From Cordia subcordata (Eukaryota > Streptophyta > Magnoliopsida > Boraginales > Cordiaceae), in assembly GCA_028554755.1 (NCBI GenBank), contig JAPTOF010000001.1, forward strand, positions 38,459,501-38,523,500: a stretch of DNA of 64,000 nt. The letters are read 5' to 3'. Shown here piece after piece: positions 1 through 12,408 of this stretch. The position numbers and the translations under genes are program-made. Below the pieces are notes generated by a model. It was not told the DNA's origin, made no database searches, and was given only the letters and a program-made list of their open reading frames with translations. How positions within the stretch are numbered: position 1 is the first letter of the stretch; each line of letters starts with the position of its first letter.

Positions 1-3000
1 TTAACATTGAAAAAGGTCTATATCTTTTAAACTAACATCTTAAACATAGGTTTTTGATGGCATATTAATGGTAAAGTCATATGTCTTCTGGGGATTCATT
101 TCCTTCTTTATTTATCTTTCATCATGGGCCAATAGGAAGTTTTATCAAGTTGTTAACTTGTATAGGTGGATTAGGGGTTCACATGTGAACTCACTATTGC
201 TGATATCCAGGTAGTTTGATTACATGATGCATGCAAGTGTTGAGTAGATGAACTTCTTGTCATCTAAATGTGCAGGCCTCATGGGTATGAAGTTTGCTCA
301 GAACTCTTGACTATTAATACTGGCACTCGTGTCATACTTTATAGAGGATAGCCTTATGGTATGCACATTGATAGACCTTGTAATAACTTCTGTTTCAAAT
401 TAGCTAAATACTTTACAATTTTGAGGCTTCAAGGCATACATAACTTCTCCTAGTTTTTCAATTGCTTTTAGTTCCATATGCCCAGGCTAGATTTTCTATA
501 TTGTCTCCTTGGATTCAGAAATTGCAGTCTATAAGCTCCCCAGTAAATTGATGAGGATGCCGCAAATCGTCTTTTATGCACCCACTTTCCTTCTGCTGGT
601 GACATTCATCTCAAGTTATGCAGCCCCTTCTAGACAAAATTTAGGCCTTTCTACGTCATGCCTTGTTAGTTGCAAAGTTCTTATGCCTGGTTACTTTGGC
701 CATGTTCAATGTTAAAAGAACGCATATCATCATATTCATATTGTCTGGGTGACTTCAGCATGTAGGATGGTTGTTTGACCAGCAGAGTTGTTAGTTTATT
801 ACCATGTAGGTCATCCTGCAACCTTATAGCTCAAAGTTGTTTGACCAGCAGAGTTGTTAGTTTATTACCATGTAGGTCATCCTGCAACCTTATAGCTCAC
901 AGATGTCTATACTCTTGAAAAATATGTGCAAGACGTACATTTCTCTGTGACCAATTAACTTGAATCTGGGCAATCTTCTTATTGCATTACATGATTAATC
1001 ACACAAATTGGAACATCTTGTCGAGCAGATCACTGGTGCCAACATAGATGACCATCTTGTGGTTAATTGTTGACTGAAATGAGAAATTGTTGCAGATTTT
1101 TAAATTCAGGGTATTGCCAAGAGTCTCGGGCATTTTTAGATAGGCTAGTGCTGTGTTTTTGAAGCTTGGAACCTTTAGACGCCTTGCCTTTAGGCTGAAA
1201 AGCAGAGACCATAGCTGAGTTATGCCAGCCAAAACCTGTAGTTATTTGATCAAACTATTCGGAAAACATGGGGTTTTATTTTAAAATCAATTACTATTAG
1301 GTAGAGTAGTTCAACGTGCGAGAGCTGACATGGAGAAACAAAGACAAGACAAGATCTAGGCACATGTCTAGCGTCATACTAACAAACGTAGACTTACAGT
1401 ACCCTTGAGGTTCATTATTTGTCAATTTGAGATAATTGTATTCTCTAGTTGGCTCTAGAGCTAGTGCCAGACAAAAAGATGAACAATTAATTACTATTTC
1501 CTTTTCATCATTTTAGCTCTTGAAAGAAGATAATAAGGAGGAGCTTGAAGACCAAATGGTTGGTTCTCAAACCCTTTCTGTTGTGGAAAAAAAAAAAAAA
1601 AACAAGTGTTTAGAGATCTTCAGTCGTTTTCCATTAGGAAGTGGATTAACTTTTGAAGAACAGAAAGTTAAGTTATCATAGTGCACACCATTATACACAG
1701 TTAACATCACTTAAAACACTTGCCTACACAGCTTTCTTTTTCTTCACCTCCTATCTTCACATTTCTCTCTTCTCACTTCTTTAACCTGTTGATTATTCTG
1801 CTTGAGCTTTTAAGCAGCCAAAAGGGTATTGCTTTGTGTTTAAGGTTGGAATCACATTGTTGCTCTGTTTGTTATAGTCTTATTTTAAGATATTTATTTT
1901 ATTGAAATGGAAGGATATCTTATAAGATTTAAGACATCTTATCATGGATCATTTGAAAATTTTAAAACAAATCAAACTTTTTATCTTATAAGAAATAAGC
2001 AATTCATCTTATTTTATTTTTTATAATTATAAAATGCATGTTGCATGTGGTAAGATATCTTAAATTTTATAAAATATCTTCAAATTTTAATAGAATAAGT
2101 ATCTTAAAATACGATCATTCCAAACACACAGTATAGAAACAATGTCATTATCGGTTAAGCTCGTCCTCTTCTTCGTCTTTGTCTACTTTTGCCTTCAGAG
2201 ACAGGCATTTTAATATTTGCTATTTCAGTTGTAAGTGCAAATTTTGTTCTTGATTTATTAAGGCAATGTCAATGATGATTGTTCATGAGTTTTGTACAAA
2301 GACTAGTGTCAAGCCTTCCATTGGTGGAAACTGTGATAGTATTGTTGGTTCAACCCTCATAGTTAAATCATTGTAGTTCAATAGATTTGAGGTTTGAGAT
2401 GATTATTTTAAATTCATGACAATGGCCTCGTGTAATTGTATTCTCCAAAGAACGTGGTCAATTAGTGGATTGACAAGAAAATTATACGTGTCTGATTTAT
2501 ACAGCATATGTTTTGAACATCTCATGTTGATAAAAACTAAGATATGATTGTGATTTATAATTAGTATCACGAATTCAAGTACTCAAATTTATAATTTTAA
2601 ATTAATAGATTAAAAATTTAGGATCATTATTTTTAAATTTACAACAACAGTCTTGCGTGTGGGCTAAGAGGTCAAGATAGGCCCTAGCATAGCTTTATTT
2701 CTTAGGGAACATGACCAACCAGTGGATGGGTAGGTAAAGTATGCTTGCGTTATATACCGTTTGTCTAGTTATACGTTGCCATGTCAAGTCGTGGACTCAT
2801 TGAACGAAAAAAATGAAAAAGGAAAAATGATACACTTCATCTTTGTCTATCTATATCTATGTGAGATCGATGTGTCAATTTAAAAATAATTAATTTTGTT
2901 AAATATTATTAACGCTTCTATATGATGCAATGTATTGGGCTGATATTAAATATAATGCATTCTCTACTAACTTTAATTGAAAGATAAAATCCTTTTGTTC

Positions 3001-3470
3001 CAATGAATTGACATCAAATACAAATGTCGACTTTATTACCATCATTCAGATGGAAAAAAAATTATATAAGAATTATACATATGCTATTAACATGTCAAAA
3101 AATACAATTATAATAAACTTTTTTATCTACATGTATATTAAAAGATCACGAAATTAATATAAAATATTCAAGGTAGAGCTATGAGAAAGTATATTTCATC
3201 TTATGAGAAAATGTAACTTCATCCCTTTAACGAGTGTAGTAATGAGCATAACAACCCTATTGTTCTAAGGGAGAGAAGAACGTATAATTTGCTTTAAGGG
3301 AAATTTCCAAGCAAAGAATTTCGATCAAATCTTAACTTTCTGTACCAAACAAACTCATTCAATCCCCATGCTATTTTTTTTTTTTTTGCATTTTTTGGAA
3401 TCGAGGGAAGCATTTGACCCAAAATAATAATAATAATAATCATGGGAAACAAATCTTAAGTACTATTCAA
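1..3470. other. Intergenic, no gene supported
   Basis: Open frames here are short, AT-biased and lack splice-linked partners or recognisable motifs. The stretch contains one 66-bp tandem duplication (listed separately), an A-run near 1588 and a short AAT repeat near 3425. I see no RNA gene in it. Confidence 0.5.
771..902. repeat. 66-bp tandem duplication
   Basis: Two adjacent, nearly perfect copies of a 66-bp unit beginning TTGTTTGACCAGCAGAG start at 771 and 837. Both include the phrase CATGTAGGTCATCCTGCAAC. The near-identity suggests a recent duplication. No reading frame runs through both copies. Confidence 0.85.
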
Positions 3471-3474
3471 TTTG

Positions 3475-4260
3475 ATAACTCAATAATGCGGTCATCGGAT
3501 GCTCCAGAATTGCTATCCAAATGGGTGAGTTGGGTAATTGTAATTCTACAAGAAATGTATTTGGTAAAACCTAAAGTTAAATATATGGTGTGATGTCGGT
3601 TAAAGATCTTTTTTATTATCATATTAGGTGTATATGAGCTTAAAGGGAGAAAATATAATAATGGAATGTTTACTCAAAATGTCAGCTACCTCTTGGCTTG
3701 GAACTTTTATAGTGTTTGGACATTATCATCGTGATGTATATTGTAGACAGTAGGTAGGGAACATTTTGAGGTCGAGGGATGCTTTGAGATTAGGTTGGGC
3801 CATTATCTGTACGTCTCAAAAAATCTCCTAGTTCCAATTATATTGAGTCTCAACCTAAAGTGGAACTAAATGTGGTCTCAATGGCCCATCAAACCTATAC
3901 TTTCTTGACACATGTCACTTTCTGTGTTAAAGCTACATTTTGGTTAATTTATAACAATTAGTGATGACTTTTATTTAGGCTTGATTCTCACAAACGAAGC
4001 CAACCTGATAACATGTACAATATTAATATTGTAGTCATCACATACTCCAAACTTGCTATCCAAATGGACAAGCTGGGTAGTTGTAGTCTAGCAAGAAAAG
4101 TATTTGATGAAATTAAAAGTTAGACATCAGTATGGTACTAGCTAAAAGTCTTTTAACGGTCAAGTTAGATTTGATCTTAAATGGAGGAAATAAATTAATG
4201 AAATGTAATGTTAATTCAAAATGTCAGTTACCTCCTTTAAAAAGTGGCTTATTAAACTAA
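3475..4260 (+). pseudogene. Two diverged PPR-like gene remnants
   Basis: Two related stretches, about 3480-3740 and 4020-4260, share the phrase TTGCTATCCAAATGG, a following AAGAAA(A)GTATTTG and an ATGTCAG(C/T)TACCTC tail. In the second, one frame reads LARKVFDEI followed shortly by a stop. This resembles the VFDEMP core of pentatricopeptide-repeat proteins, RNA-binding organelle proteins that are very numerous in plants. The first copy reads STRNVF at the same place. Frames are interrupted within about 30 residues in both, so these are decayed fragments rather than a gene. The family call rests on a short motif. The two copies are diverged direct repeats about 540 bp apart. Confidence 0.35.
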
Positions 4261-4737
4261 GCATGACATGTGGTTGTAAGTGGTTAGGGGACAGTTTGAG
4301 GTTGGAATACTTGGAGATCAGGTCAAGGCATTGCCCGCATCATAAATATATATTCTAGAGACTATTTCATTGTTTTCGTCTTTTTTTGTTTTTTTTAATT
4401 TCATTTTAAGAGAAGCTAAAGGTTGATTATAATAATATGTATCTAGCGAGAATTGATCTCATGACCACTTATACTAAAGGTGAAAGACGTACTATTTAAC
4501 CACGTGTCTTTGGTTGTTTGTATATGTATAGTCAATAGTGAGAAAAAAGTTATGTTTGGTAACTGCAGGAGCCAGGAAATGCACGTAACGTTTCAAAGAA
4601 ACAATTGGTTTGTGCCACCACACCCCAAAACGATTTTGAGCAAAAAGCATGATTTGAAAGGTCCAGAAGATGCAAAACATTACATGTCTACGTCTTCTAT
4701 TGCCCCTCATAGTAGACAGCTCTTCCCATAATTCACG

Positions 4738-4745
4738 TATATAAG
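4738..4745 (+). promoter_or_regulatory. TATA box of the MIR166 gene
   Basis: A TATATAAG element lies about 120 bp upstream of the miR166 hairpin. A start about 30 bp downstream (near 4770) would place the CA-rich stretch in the 5' part of the primary transcript. Plant MIR genes are transcribed by RNA polymerase II and commonly have a TATA box. The assignment rests on position and sequence only. Confidence 0.6.
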
Positions 4746-4787
4746 TGGCCCCATCAATTACATTATATTGCATGGCCACATCAAAGT

Positions 4788-4832
4788 CACACACACACAC
4801 ACACAAAACCAAACACAAACACAAACACAAAT
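4788..4832. repeat. CA/ACAAA-rich simple repeat in the pri-miR166 leader
   Basis: A run of CA dinucleotides passes into ACAAAC units, then a CT-rich stretch (CTCTCTCTCA), immediately 5' of the hairpin. Such CT/CA tracts are common in plant 5' leaders. It is likely length-polymorphic. Confidence 0.7.
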
Positions 4833-4856
4833 TTTTCTTGCTCTCTCTCAGTATGT

Positions 4857-4960
4857 GTTGAGGGGATTGTTGCCTGGTTCGAAACCATTCTTTGAAGACT
4901 AATTAATTATTAATTGGCATCACCAAGAATGGCCTCGGACCAGGCTTCATTCCCCTCAAT
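4857..4960 (+). ncRNA. MIR166: MIR166 precursor hairpin (miR166, 3' arm mature)
   Basis: The 21 bases at 4935-4955 begin TCGGACCAGG and end CATTCCCC, which I recognise as the canonical mature miR165/166 sequence. The 5' arm (about 4857-4884) begins TTGAGGGGATTG and pairs with it, with one G-U pair and three mismatches (two adjacent at mature positions 12-13 and one at 16). This places a star strand of 21 nt at about 4864-4884 with the usual 2-nt overhangs. The stem continues inward (CCATTCTTTG at 4885-4894 against CAAGAATGG at 4924-4932) to an AT-rich loop. miR166 directs cleavage of class III HD-ZIP mRNAs, which control leaf polarity, meristems and vasculature. The mature sequence plus a proper hairpin and star make the call strong. 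The family member number cannot be assigned. The flanks lack a protein frame. Confidence 0.95.
4935..4955 (+). ncRNA. miR166: Mature miR166
   Basis: This is the 21-nt mature species on the 3' arm, beginning with T (5' U, the preference of AGO1; miR166 is also known to be bound by AGO10). I see no departure from the canonical sequence. Confidence 0.94.
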
Positions 4961-5169
4961 TATTGAAAGAGCAGTAGTAGTACAGCACAGCACATGAGTG
5001 CATCTGTGTTAATTAATTAGCTTATAAGCTGTTTTGATGACCACCCAATACTTATGCTTCTTCCATGGCCACACATACGCATTATCATCCATTCATCTCA
5101 GCATTGCATGGAAGAAGTTCATCTCCTGAGCACATGAAAGGGCAGCATTAATAATTAGTTGCAGTTTTG

Positions 5170-6240
5170 ATCAATGCAAGGTAATGTGTTTGCTTTAGAA
5201 AATAATAGTTCGGAATTCTAATCTGAGTTATTATTACTATAACTTACAACACTCACTTATAAGTCGCACGTACACTTATCGTACACTCTGCAACTGCAGC
5301 TGCAGATTACATTTTTAGACAAGGTCATATAGTGCCTGAATCATTGATAAAGATCATGATGCAAACATTTTGGAGAGAGTTAATGCAATTGTGTTGTTAA
5401 TTGACATGCATAATTTATCTTTTGTCCCTATTCTTAGCTCAATAAGATTGCAATAAGAAGAATATTATGACATGTTTTAAGACATTCTGGAAAGCATTAG
5501 TAGATGTATTGATCTAACAGTCTCCGGAGGCAAATTCAATAAGATTAATAATTTTAGAAAGTAACTAGAAATTAGGTACTTTCTGATAGGGATTTCTTTT
5601 TACATTGGCTTTTCTAATAGGCATTGAGAATATTATATCGTAGAATTTATTTTTCACGTGATGCTTTATATTATTCTTTTACCTCTTTTTAATATAGTAG
5701 AAATTCATATATCGAATATCAAGTCTCACGTATATGTGGAGGTGATAATAGCAATCTTGCATTATTGGTCGACTGTAATTGTCACTTTCTTGGCTTTCTT
5801 TTGTAAGATTTTGGGTAGATCTATGCATGCAGAAGCGACAATTTTCTTTTGGAAATTTGTTCTAAATGCATCTTTATTCTCAACTACTTTTCCATTTGTT
5901 CACCAAATTCTTTGAAAAAAAAGAACAAAAAAAACGAGTTTCGTGTGAAAGTATGATTAGCAAAATCTATAGGCAAAGAAAAGTGAGGTTTAGATTCTAT
6001 CTTTTCCACAGTTAAGGACGTTTGCTTGTGGAGAGTAACAAAGAATATATTTAGAGAGAGAGCTTTTTTTCACTTTATTAATTGTTGCATGGGAAAAAAA
6101 TATTCTTATGGAGTACCAATCAAATCAACCTTTGAATTCACTTCTTTTTTACCTTATGACTACCATCATAGCAAACCCTTCAGGTGTTGGTCCATTCTCA
6201 ACTCTTTAATACATTACATGTAGGCCAGGTTTTGGTCATC
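5170..6240. other. Intergenic downstream of MIR166
   Basis: Open frames here are short and AT-biased, with no recognisable domain. The 3' end of the primary miRNA transcript should lie in the first part, but I cannot place it. No RNA gene or repeat of note was seen. Confidence 0.4.
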
Positions 6241-6296
6241 ACACACAAACACACACACACACATGTGTGTATATATATGTGTGTGTATATATGTCC
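6241..6296. repeat. CA/TG and TA compound microsatellite
   Basis: ACACAC units run into CATGTGTG and then alternating TATATA and GTGTGT. The CA block followed by the TG block makes the tract self-complementary. Confidence 0.8.
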
Positions 6297-6658
6297 ATGA
6301 AGATTCTAAAATCTTTTTACTCTACCGTGTGGTGCTTTGTTCTACATTATTTTTTGCAGCTCATGATTTTAGCTCATGACCCACACTATTAGATAGACTA
6401 GATACTTGCATGAAAGTTGCTTCTTTTTTCCCCTGAACTGTGTGTTCAACACAGAGCTCTCAAATTGCATGAATCCATGGTGGTTCCATGAAGCAGTAGG
6501 GCCTTTTGTGTCTAGGGCTTGTCCGGTTGGCGCGGAGAGGCACGGATCTCAAATATTTTGTACGTGAAAACTAAATGATTTCCAAAATTAAGATTTAGTA
6601 CACATATATAGTTAACTGAAATAGATTTACTTACAAATCAAAATTCGAGAGCTATACG

Positions 6659-6875
6659 GTCTATTTGGATTGGTTTTTTCAAGAAATTTTTTTTTAAAAA
6701 AAAAGTTGCACTAAATTTACAATAATCATTTGATTTGACTTTCAAAAAACTAAAACTCCAAAAAAAAATTCAAATACAACTTCTTTTAGATGCCATAATT
6801 TTTAATTTCTTAAAATAAGCTATTTTTTAAAAAATGTTAAGAAAAAGCTTTTAAAAAAATCCATCCAAACAGACC
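6659..6875. mobile_element. AT-rich MITE, copy A of a family repeated across the window
   Basis: The element opens with TATTTGGATTGG and closes with CCATCCAAACAGA, the approximate reverse complement. Between these are poly-A/T stretches and the internal phrase ACTAAAACTCC followed by TTCAAATACAAC. The same plan (TTTGGATTGA at one end, about 200 bp of A/T-rich DNA, AATCCAAAC at the other) recurs near 16979, 24419, 48510, 49600, 53322 and 61694. This fits a non-autonomous DNA transposon family. The superfamily is not determined, as target duplications are unclear. Confidence 0.6.
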
Positions 6876-6879
6876 TGCA

Positions 6880-8280
6880 TATATATGCATGTGTATGTAT
6901 ATGTATGTGTATATAGGTTCTTATAGGGTGACAGAAACATGATAAGGATTACTAAGGCTGCAACAATAAGTGTTAATTTGTTGATCTTTTTTCTGATTTG
7001 TTTACCAGTTATGATCATGTGTTTATCAGTCCAAAATGGGACACAACTTGACCAAGAAGTAATGATTGTTGGTCATGTCATTTCTTCATAAAGCAATGGT
7101 CAACCATATGAAGTACCAAGAATATCTATATGTTTGCATTACAATTTTGCATATATGGAAGAGACGCACATATATAGTCTTGTTTCTTAGCTATTATTAT
7201 ATATACTATAACATAATTAATGTATTAGAGGAACTTAATTTCAAGTTCTAATTAATTCCATGCTACTATTAGTACGCCAACATCATATTTTCCATGAGTA
7301 AATGCTGCAATTGTTTATGATAGCAAACAAGGTGGAGAGGTTTACAAGGAAAAAGTTAAAACACATCTTAGTGTGCTGATTACAATGATACTAAAGTTTG
7401 AGAAAAGCTAATAGGTACGATGGTATTACAAGACTAATAAGTAAACTGTAGCATGGTTATCAGTGGAGAGAACAATCCAAAGTTATTTAACCATCTCGAG
7501 AAAAGTGAATATGTACGTAACAATGAGATCAAGTGTTGTGATTTCTAACGAAAACGAATTTTAAATTTACCGTAATGGCCGTTAGTTTTTCATAAAAAGC
7601 TAATGTAATACTTGGTTATATACATAAACCTTTGATAGATTGCATGATGGTGTTAATACTGTAGTGATCCTCAGAAAGAGTCAAAAGAAGAGAAGAGACA
7701 ACTTGAGTATGTATGAGGAAAAAAGCAGCTCCTATGCTCGATAAAGCCATCACAATTTAGAAGATAAAATTGCTCAAACACTTTAGGGTACTTTTATTGT
7801 GACTTGACTAGACTTAGATTTCTAAAAAGCATTCAACAGAAATGTTTTTAAAGGCAACAAAAGTGTGTTTCGAAACTTGAAAAAAGAAATTTTATTATGC
7901 ATGCATCAATATCTAAAAACTTTCTTACCAGGTGAAAAAAAGTTGATGCAACTATGTGAGCTATTACTTCAACATAAATATAAAGCCAACATCAGCATGA
8001 TGTCAGTAGGTGTCATCCACATACTCATACTAATGTCTTTTTCTCTTTGTGGGAGCCTATTTTTATTATAATAAAATGTACGTAATTATTTTATCATTTA
8101 TTGAATTAGTTACTTACCTTCTTATATTAATACTTATCTAATAAACTCACTACGATTTTAAAAAATTAGCTTACGACGACCTTATGTCACATTTATATCC
8201 AACTAAATGCAATGTATATCATGGAGTTTTGTGTATAAATATAGGTAAAAATTTGAATGAGAATGTCCCGTACATTAATG
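6880..8280. other. Intergenic, no gene supported
   Basis: AT-rich DNA with no frame of convincing length, no splice-linked exons and no known RNA motif. Confidence 0.4.
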
Positions 8281-8283
8281 AGT

Positions 8284-9234
8284 AATTAGATTGGGAGAAT
8301 ACCATTAACTCCCATGAGTTTCTACTTAAATCCCAAAGTCTCTCATGAAATTTTAATTTTATTCATTCTTTCCCATTACATCAAGTTTTTCCAAACAATG
8401 CCTTATATTTAATGACATTTTATTATTTTTATCTTTTTATTTACTAGACCATTTAATTCTACTTTATTGCTACTATTTTTATTTTTATTTTTTAAATGTT
8501 AGTTTGTTGTAGTAAAATCATTCTTGTGTTTTAATTTTATACATGTATCTATATTTGCATAAGAAAGATAAATTTCAATCTAAATTTAATATTTATTAAT
8601 TTAATGTATAACACAAAATTTATACAATAAACTATTTTTTATTTTCATTTTTATTTTCAAAAAAGTTAGTTCATCCAAAATATGTGCATTAGTTTAGGTT
8701 GAAAAGATTGGATCCTATTTGAAATGCATATAAATATATTGAAAAAATAAACTTTAAATCGAATCTAATTTTTTCTCTTTAATCCAGTGGGTAAGAAAAA
8801 AATTTATAAATTGACTATTTTGTATATTTTGAAATTAATTTTTTTGATTTTCTATTTAACTGTATATTTTTGTTGAATGATTCTATTAAATTATTTTATC
8901 TATTTTTTTTTACTTTAATCAATAAATAGATAAGAAATAAAAAAGTAAGCCTTTTATTAACAAAAATTCTATGAATAAAGTATTTTCATTTTTAATTTAA
9001 AAATAAGAATTTCATGATATGTAAATTAATTGTAGATTTTTTTGTTGAATAATTTTATCAAATATTTTACTTTTTACTTTAATAAATAAATACAAAACAC
9101 TTTTTAATATAAGGCCTTGTTTTGATAAAGTTTGATGGTATGGGAGAATATGGGTAAAATTTATACTTCATGGGGGAGTTTGGGATTTAAGCTAAAACTC
9201 ATGGGAGAAAATGACTTTTAATTCCTTTGTATTC
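8284..9234. mobile_element. Foldback element with about 115-bp inverted termini
   Basis: The left arm (about 8287-8405) includes AACTCCCATGAGTTTC, TTAAATCCCAAAGTC and CCATTACATCAAG. The right arm (about 9112-9234) read in reverse complement gives CTCCCATGAGTTTTAGC, TTAAATCCCAAACTC and CCATACCATCAAAC, in the same order and spacing. The arms flank about 700 bp of very AT-rich DNA with no coding frame. This is a non-autonomous foldback or MITE-type element. I could not define target duplications. The arms have many differences, so it is not a recent insertion. Confidence 0.75.
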
Positions 9235-9881
9235 GCAATTAGCTACTTACCCCTTGCATAATAGTTTTTGTGATAATTTTGTAAACAAAGTTTAGAAAAT
9301 AACCAGAAAAGGACCAATGTGTCACATTTTAAAAAGTACTAAAAAGTTATGAGATTCATTTTATAAAATAAAGGGACAAATAACTAATTAGAAAACCAAA
9401 AAAAAACTAAACATTTGGTGATTTTACATTGGTGGTAGTACATTAGTAATATATACTGAAAGAGAATAAATATACTGGCATTATGTGACTTAGGACAATT
9501 GGGCCTCTTTTTTTTCCCCTTTTGATGAAATGAAGCTTTCCAGTGAAACTCATAGGCTACATATTAAAAGTGTCAAATTCAGATACATTTGACCTTGTCA
9601 CAATGAAATATAAAAAATTAAGATTTCAATCATTAATTTCAACCCGAGACATAAATATTTATTGTATGTTACTAACTTACTATTATTTGTACCTTCCCTT
9701 TTTGTGATAAGTACATTTTCCCCATGAAAACTTTACAGTTTTAGTTTCATAGTTTAGAAAAGTTAATAGTCTGAATATGATCCCTAAAATTTCAAAACAT
9801 TTATTTGTCAATTAAACCCAATTTCACTTGTCAAGTTAATTTTATCAAACAAATCTTGACTACACAAAAGAAACCAAAGCT

Positions 9882-10034
9882 AGAGCCGAACTGGCTCTGC
9901 TCATTTTGGGACTTATAAGCCCCAACAGTAAAAAGTTGTTGAGAAAATTTTTTTATTATTGGGAAAATTGTTGAGAGTAACTTTTTACTGTTGAGGCTCA
10001 TGAACCCAAAAATAAACAAAGCCAAACAGGCTCT
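9882..10034. mobile_element. Small hairpin MITE (about 150 bp)
   Basis: The left half begins AGAGCCGAACTGGCTCTG and carries CCCAACAGTAAAAAGTTGTT. The reverse complement of the right half begins AGAGCCTGTTTGGCTTTG and carries CTCAACAGTAAAAAGTTAC. Nearly the whole element is one imperfect stem, so it could be a source of small RNA if transcribed. No coding capacity. Confidence 0.7.
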
Positions 10035-10039
10035 AAGCT

Positions 10040-12360
10040 GTACCACACAGGCTGCTAATTAATTAGCATATTTTAATTTTTTAAATGGCCCATTTCTTAG
10101 GACCCAACATTGAGACCATCAAGGTTTGAAGGTCCAAGTTATATGTCTGGCCTGTTTAAATGTTTCACATTTGGGAATGCATTACGTCGTAAAAAATAAA
10201 AAATAAGAAAAATAAAAAAGAAGAATACTCGCAATATTTGGATTTGACGAGGAATTAAAAGCATTCTGACATTCTTTTTTGGCCCAATTTTAATTTTTTA
10301 ATTTTGGTCAAAGTTGCCCCAATTTAAAAAAAAAATTCAGTTCGAATTATAGAAATTACGAAAGTCTTAATAAGAAAGAAAGAAAAAATAAATAATTTGC
10401 CATCTTTTTTTGTTTCCTTATGCTTTTGTTTCTTATTCAGGCTTACAAGAATGTTTGGTGTTGGCCTTACCATTCGCCAAATTTTTTCTTGTCAATAAAG
10501 GATTTGTAAGTTTGATGAGCTTCATAAGTTTTTTTTTTTTCTTTTTCGACGCTAAAGTTTATAATGAATTCAAAAAATCGTAGAAAATGCACAAAGATAG
10601 ACAGAAAAGGGAAAAAGAAAAAGAAAAATGAAGGATTATGACGTAAAATTTTCAAGCAAAAGCTTAAATGATAAGTTGGTAAACCGCTTAGAACAGAAAA
10701 TTGTTTATTTGGTTAAGCAAACTGCCATTGTTTTTGTCCAACTTACTTAACAACAAAAGTACTTGTAACTAATTAAAAAACTAAGTTGGAAGGTTCCTGA
10801 TGTTAATTAAAGTACACCTAATACTAATAGAATAAGCATCTCTGTTGTCTACATCAAACACGTTGCTTATAAAATGCGTAAGCTGGTTACAAAACTATTT
10901 GATTAAACTTATAACTTAAGCCAAAGAGATATCTTTCTTGCCAGTGCAACGAAGTTTCTAAACTCGACAACAGGTCAAACAGCTTATGATTTGTTTTGAC
11001 AGAAAAATAAGCTCAGCTCCATATGCCCTGCAGGCTGCAATGAACTTATAGCGGTAAAATAACTTATAAGTTGGAGAAATAATTTCAAACCGACAAATGT
11101 ACTCAAAGTCACATGCGGGTTTCCACATTTGAAATTGACAACCGGCTGAGATACAACTTACAAGTGGCCGTGTGGGTCTCATATTTTTCCTCTTAGGTGT
11201 TATACATACGCTCACAGTTGAAATTTTGTATAGTATCTAAAAACGATGTTTCACTTTTCATATTTAAAAACGATGTTTCACTTTTCACATTGAAACAATA
11301 GTTCACATTTTAGTAGACTTGTGAAAGATAGAATAAGGAATTAGGCTCGCACACGTGAAATTTGGACCGTTAGTTTAAAATGGTGAATTTGCCCCTCTTC
11401 CTCCCTTGTGCACGAAATAAAATGCGAGACTCGATCCAACTCATTTTTGTATTTTAATAGTTCAATTTCATTAATTTTTATTTCATGAAATAATTTTGCT
11501 TCTTATCTGGACCTAGTCATATTTTGGCATCAGAACATAACTTTTTTTGAACAGATGGCATCAGAACATAACTTTTTTTGAACAGGTAAAAATGGCAACC
11601 TTATTTTTCTCCTCGTAATTGTTGAAGACTAGATCTTTCTCAAAGTTAGTTGCACCTTTTTTGAACCAATCTATTGAGCATAAAGCCTATAAATAGCCCT
11701 TTCATTCTTCATGCTAGATACGACTTCAAAAAGCTTTCTCCTCTGCGCTGTTTTTGCTTTTCAACTATTAAAATTTTCTTTCTATTACATAGTTGCTGGA
11801 TGCTTACTAATAGATTTTCTTTTGCTGTTCCTGCTCTTAGTTCAAAACTAGAAGAGCTCGTTGAATCCTTGGGGATATGCTTACTAGTTAGGCGAAATAT
11901 CCTTAAGGATAGTGTCCTATCACGCTCGAGCTATTTATTACTAAAATTTATTTTATACTTATTTTGCACTTGCTACAACATCCTCTTCATCACAACAAAT
12001 AAAGCGAGAACCATAATATACTACTTGATAGTATGAAATTTTGTGTGCTATTAAATGAGTTATGTTTGGTTGACCCTACCTGTTTAAAACGGGTCAAGTG
12101 AGTTGTTAGATCGGGTTGGGTCGTTTCTTCAGAGCGAGGAGCCAACCTGTGACCTATCTATTTTTAAAGAAAATAAAGTAAATATGCATTTATAACAAAA
12201 TAATTATGAAATTAAATACATAAGCATGTAAATCAGAACACAAGGTCATAATCAATCACAAACATAACATTTAAACTTAGATCACATTAGTAATTATATG
12301 TAAATTTTCTTAAACAGAGACGAGTTAAATGGACTACTTTGATGGGTCACCTGCTGGTTG
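10040..12360. other. Intergenic with two short tandem duplications
   Basis: No gene is supported. Frames of up to 120 codons at 11674-12036 have no recognisable motif and no splice partner. Two small tandem duplications lie inside: a 27-bp period at about 11238-11290 (unit TAAAAACGATGTTTCACTTT) and a 31-bp period at about 11526-11585 (unit GGCATCAGAACATAAC). Confidence 0.45.
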
Positions 12361-12370
12361 ATCAAACCCA

Positions 12371-12405
<35 letters not shown>
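12371..12405. repeat. (TA)n microsatellite
   Basis: About 35 bp of nearly uninterrupted TA. Confidence 0.85.

Positions 12406-12408
<3 letters not shown>

Noticed and set aside
4480..4830. Overlapping frames on both strands just upstream of MIR166
   Set aside because: They cover the promoter and CA repeat of the miRNA gene. Neither product has a recognisable domain, and the - frame reads through the CA repeat as a Cys/Leu/Val run.
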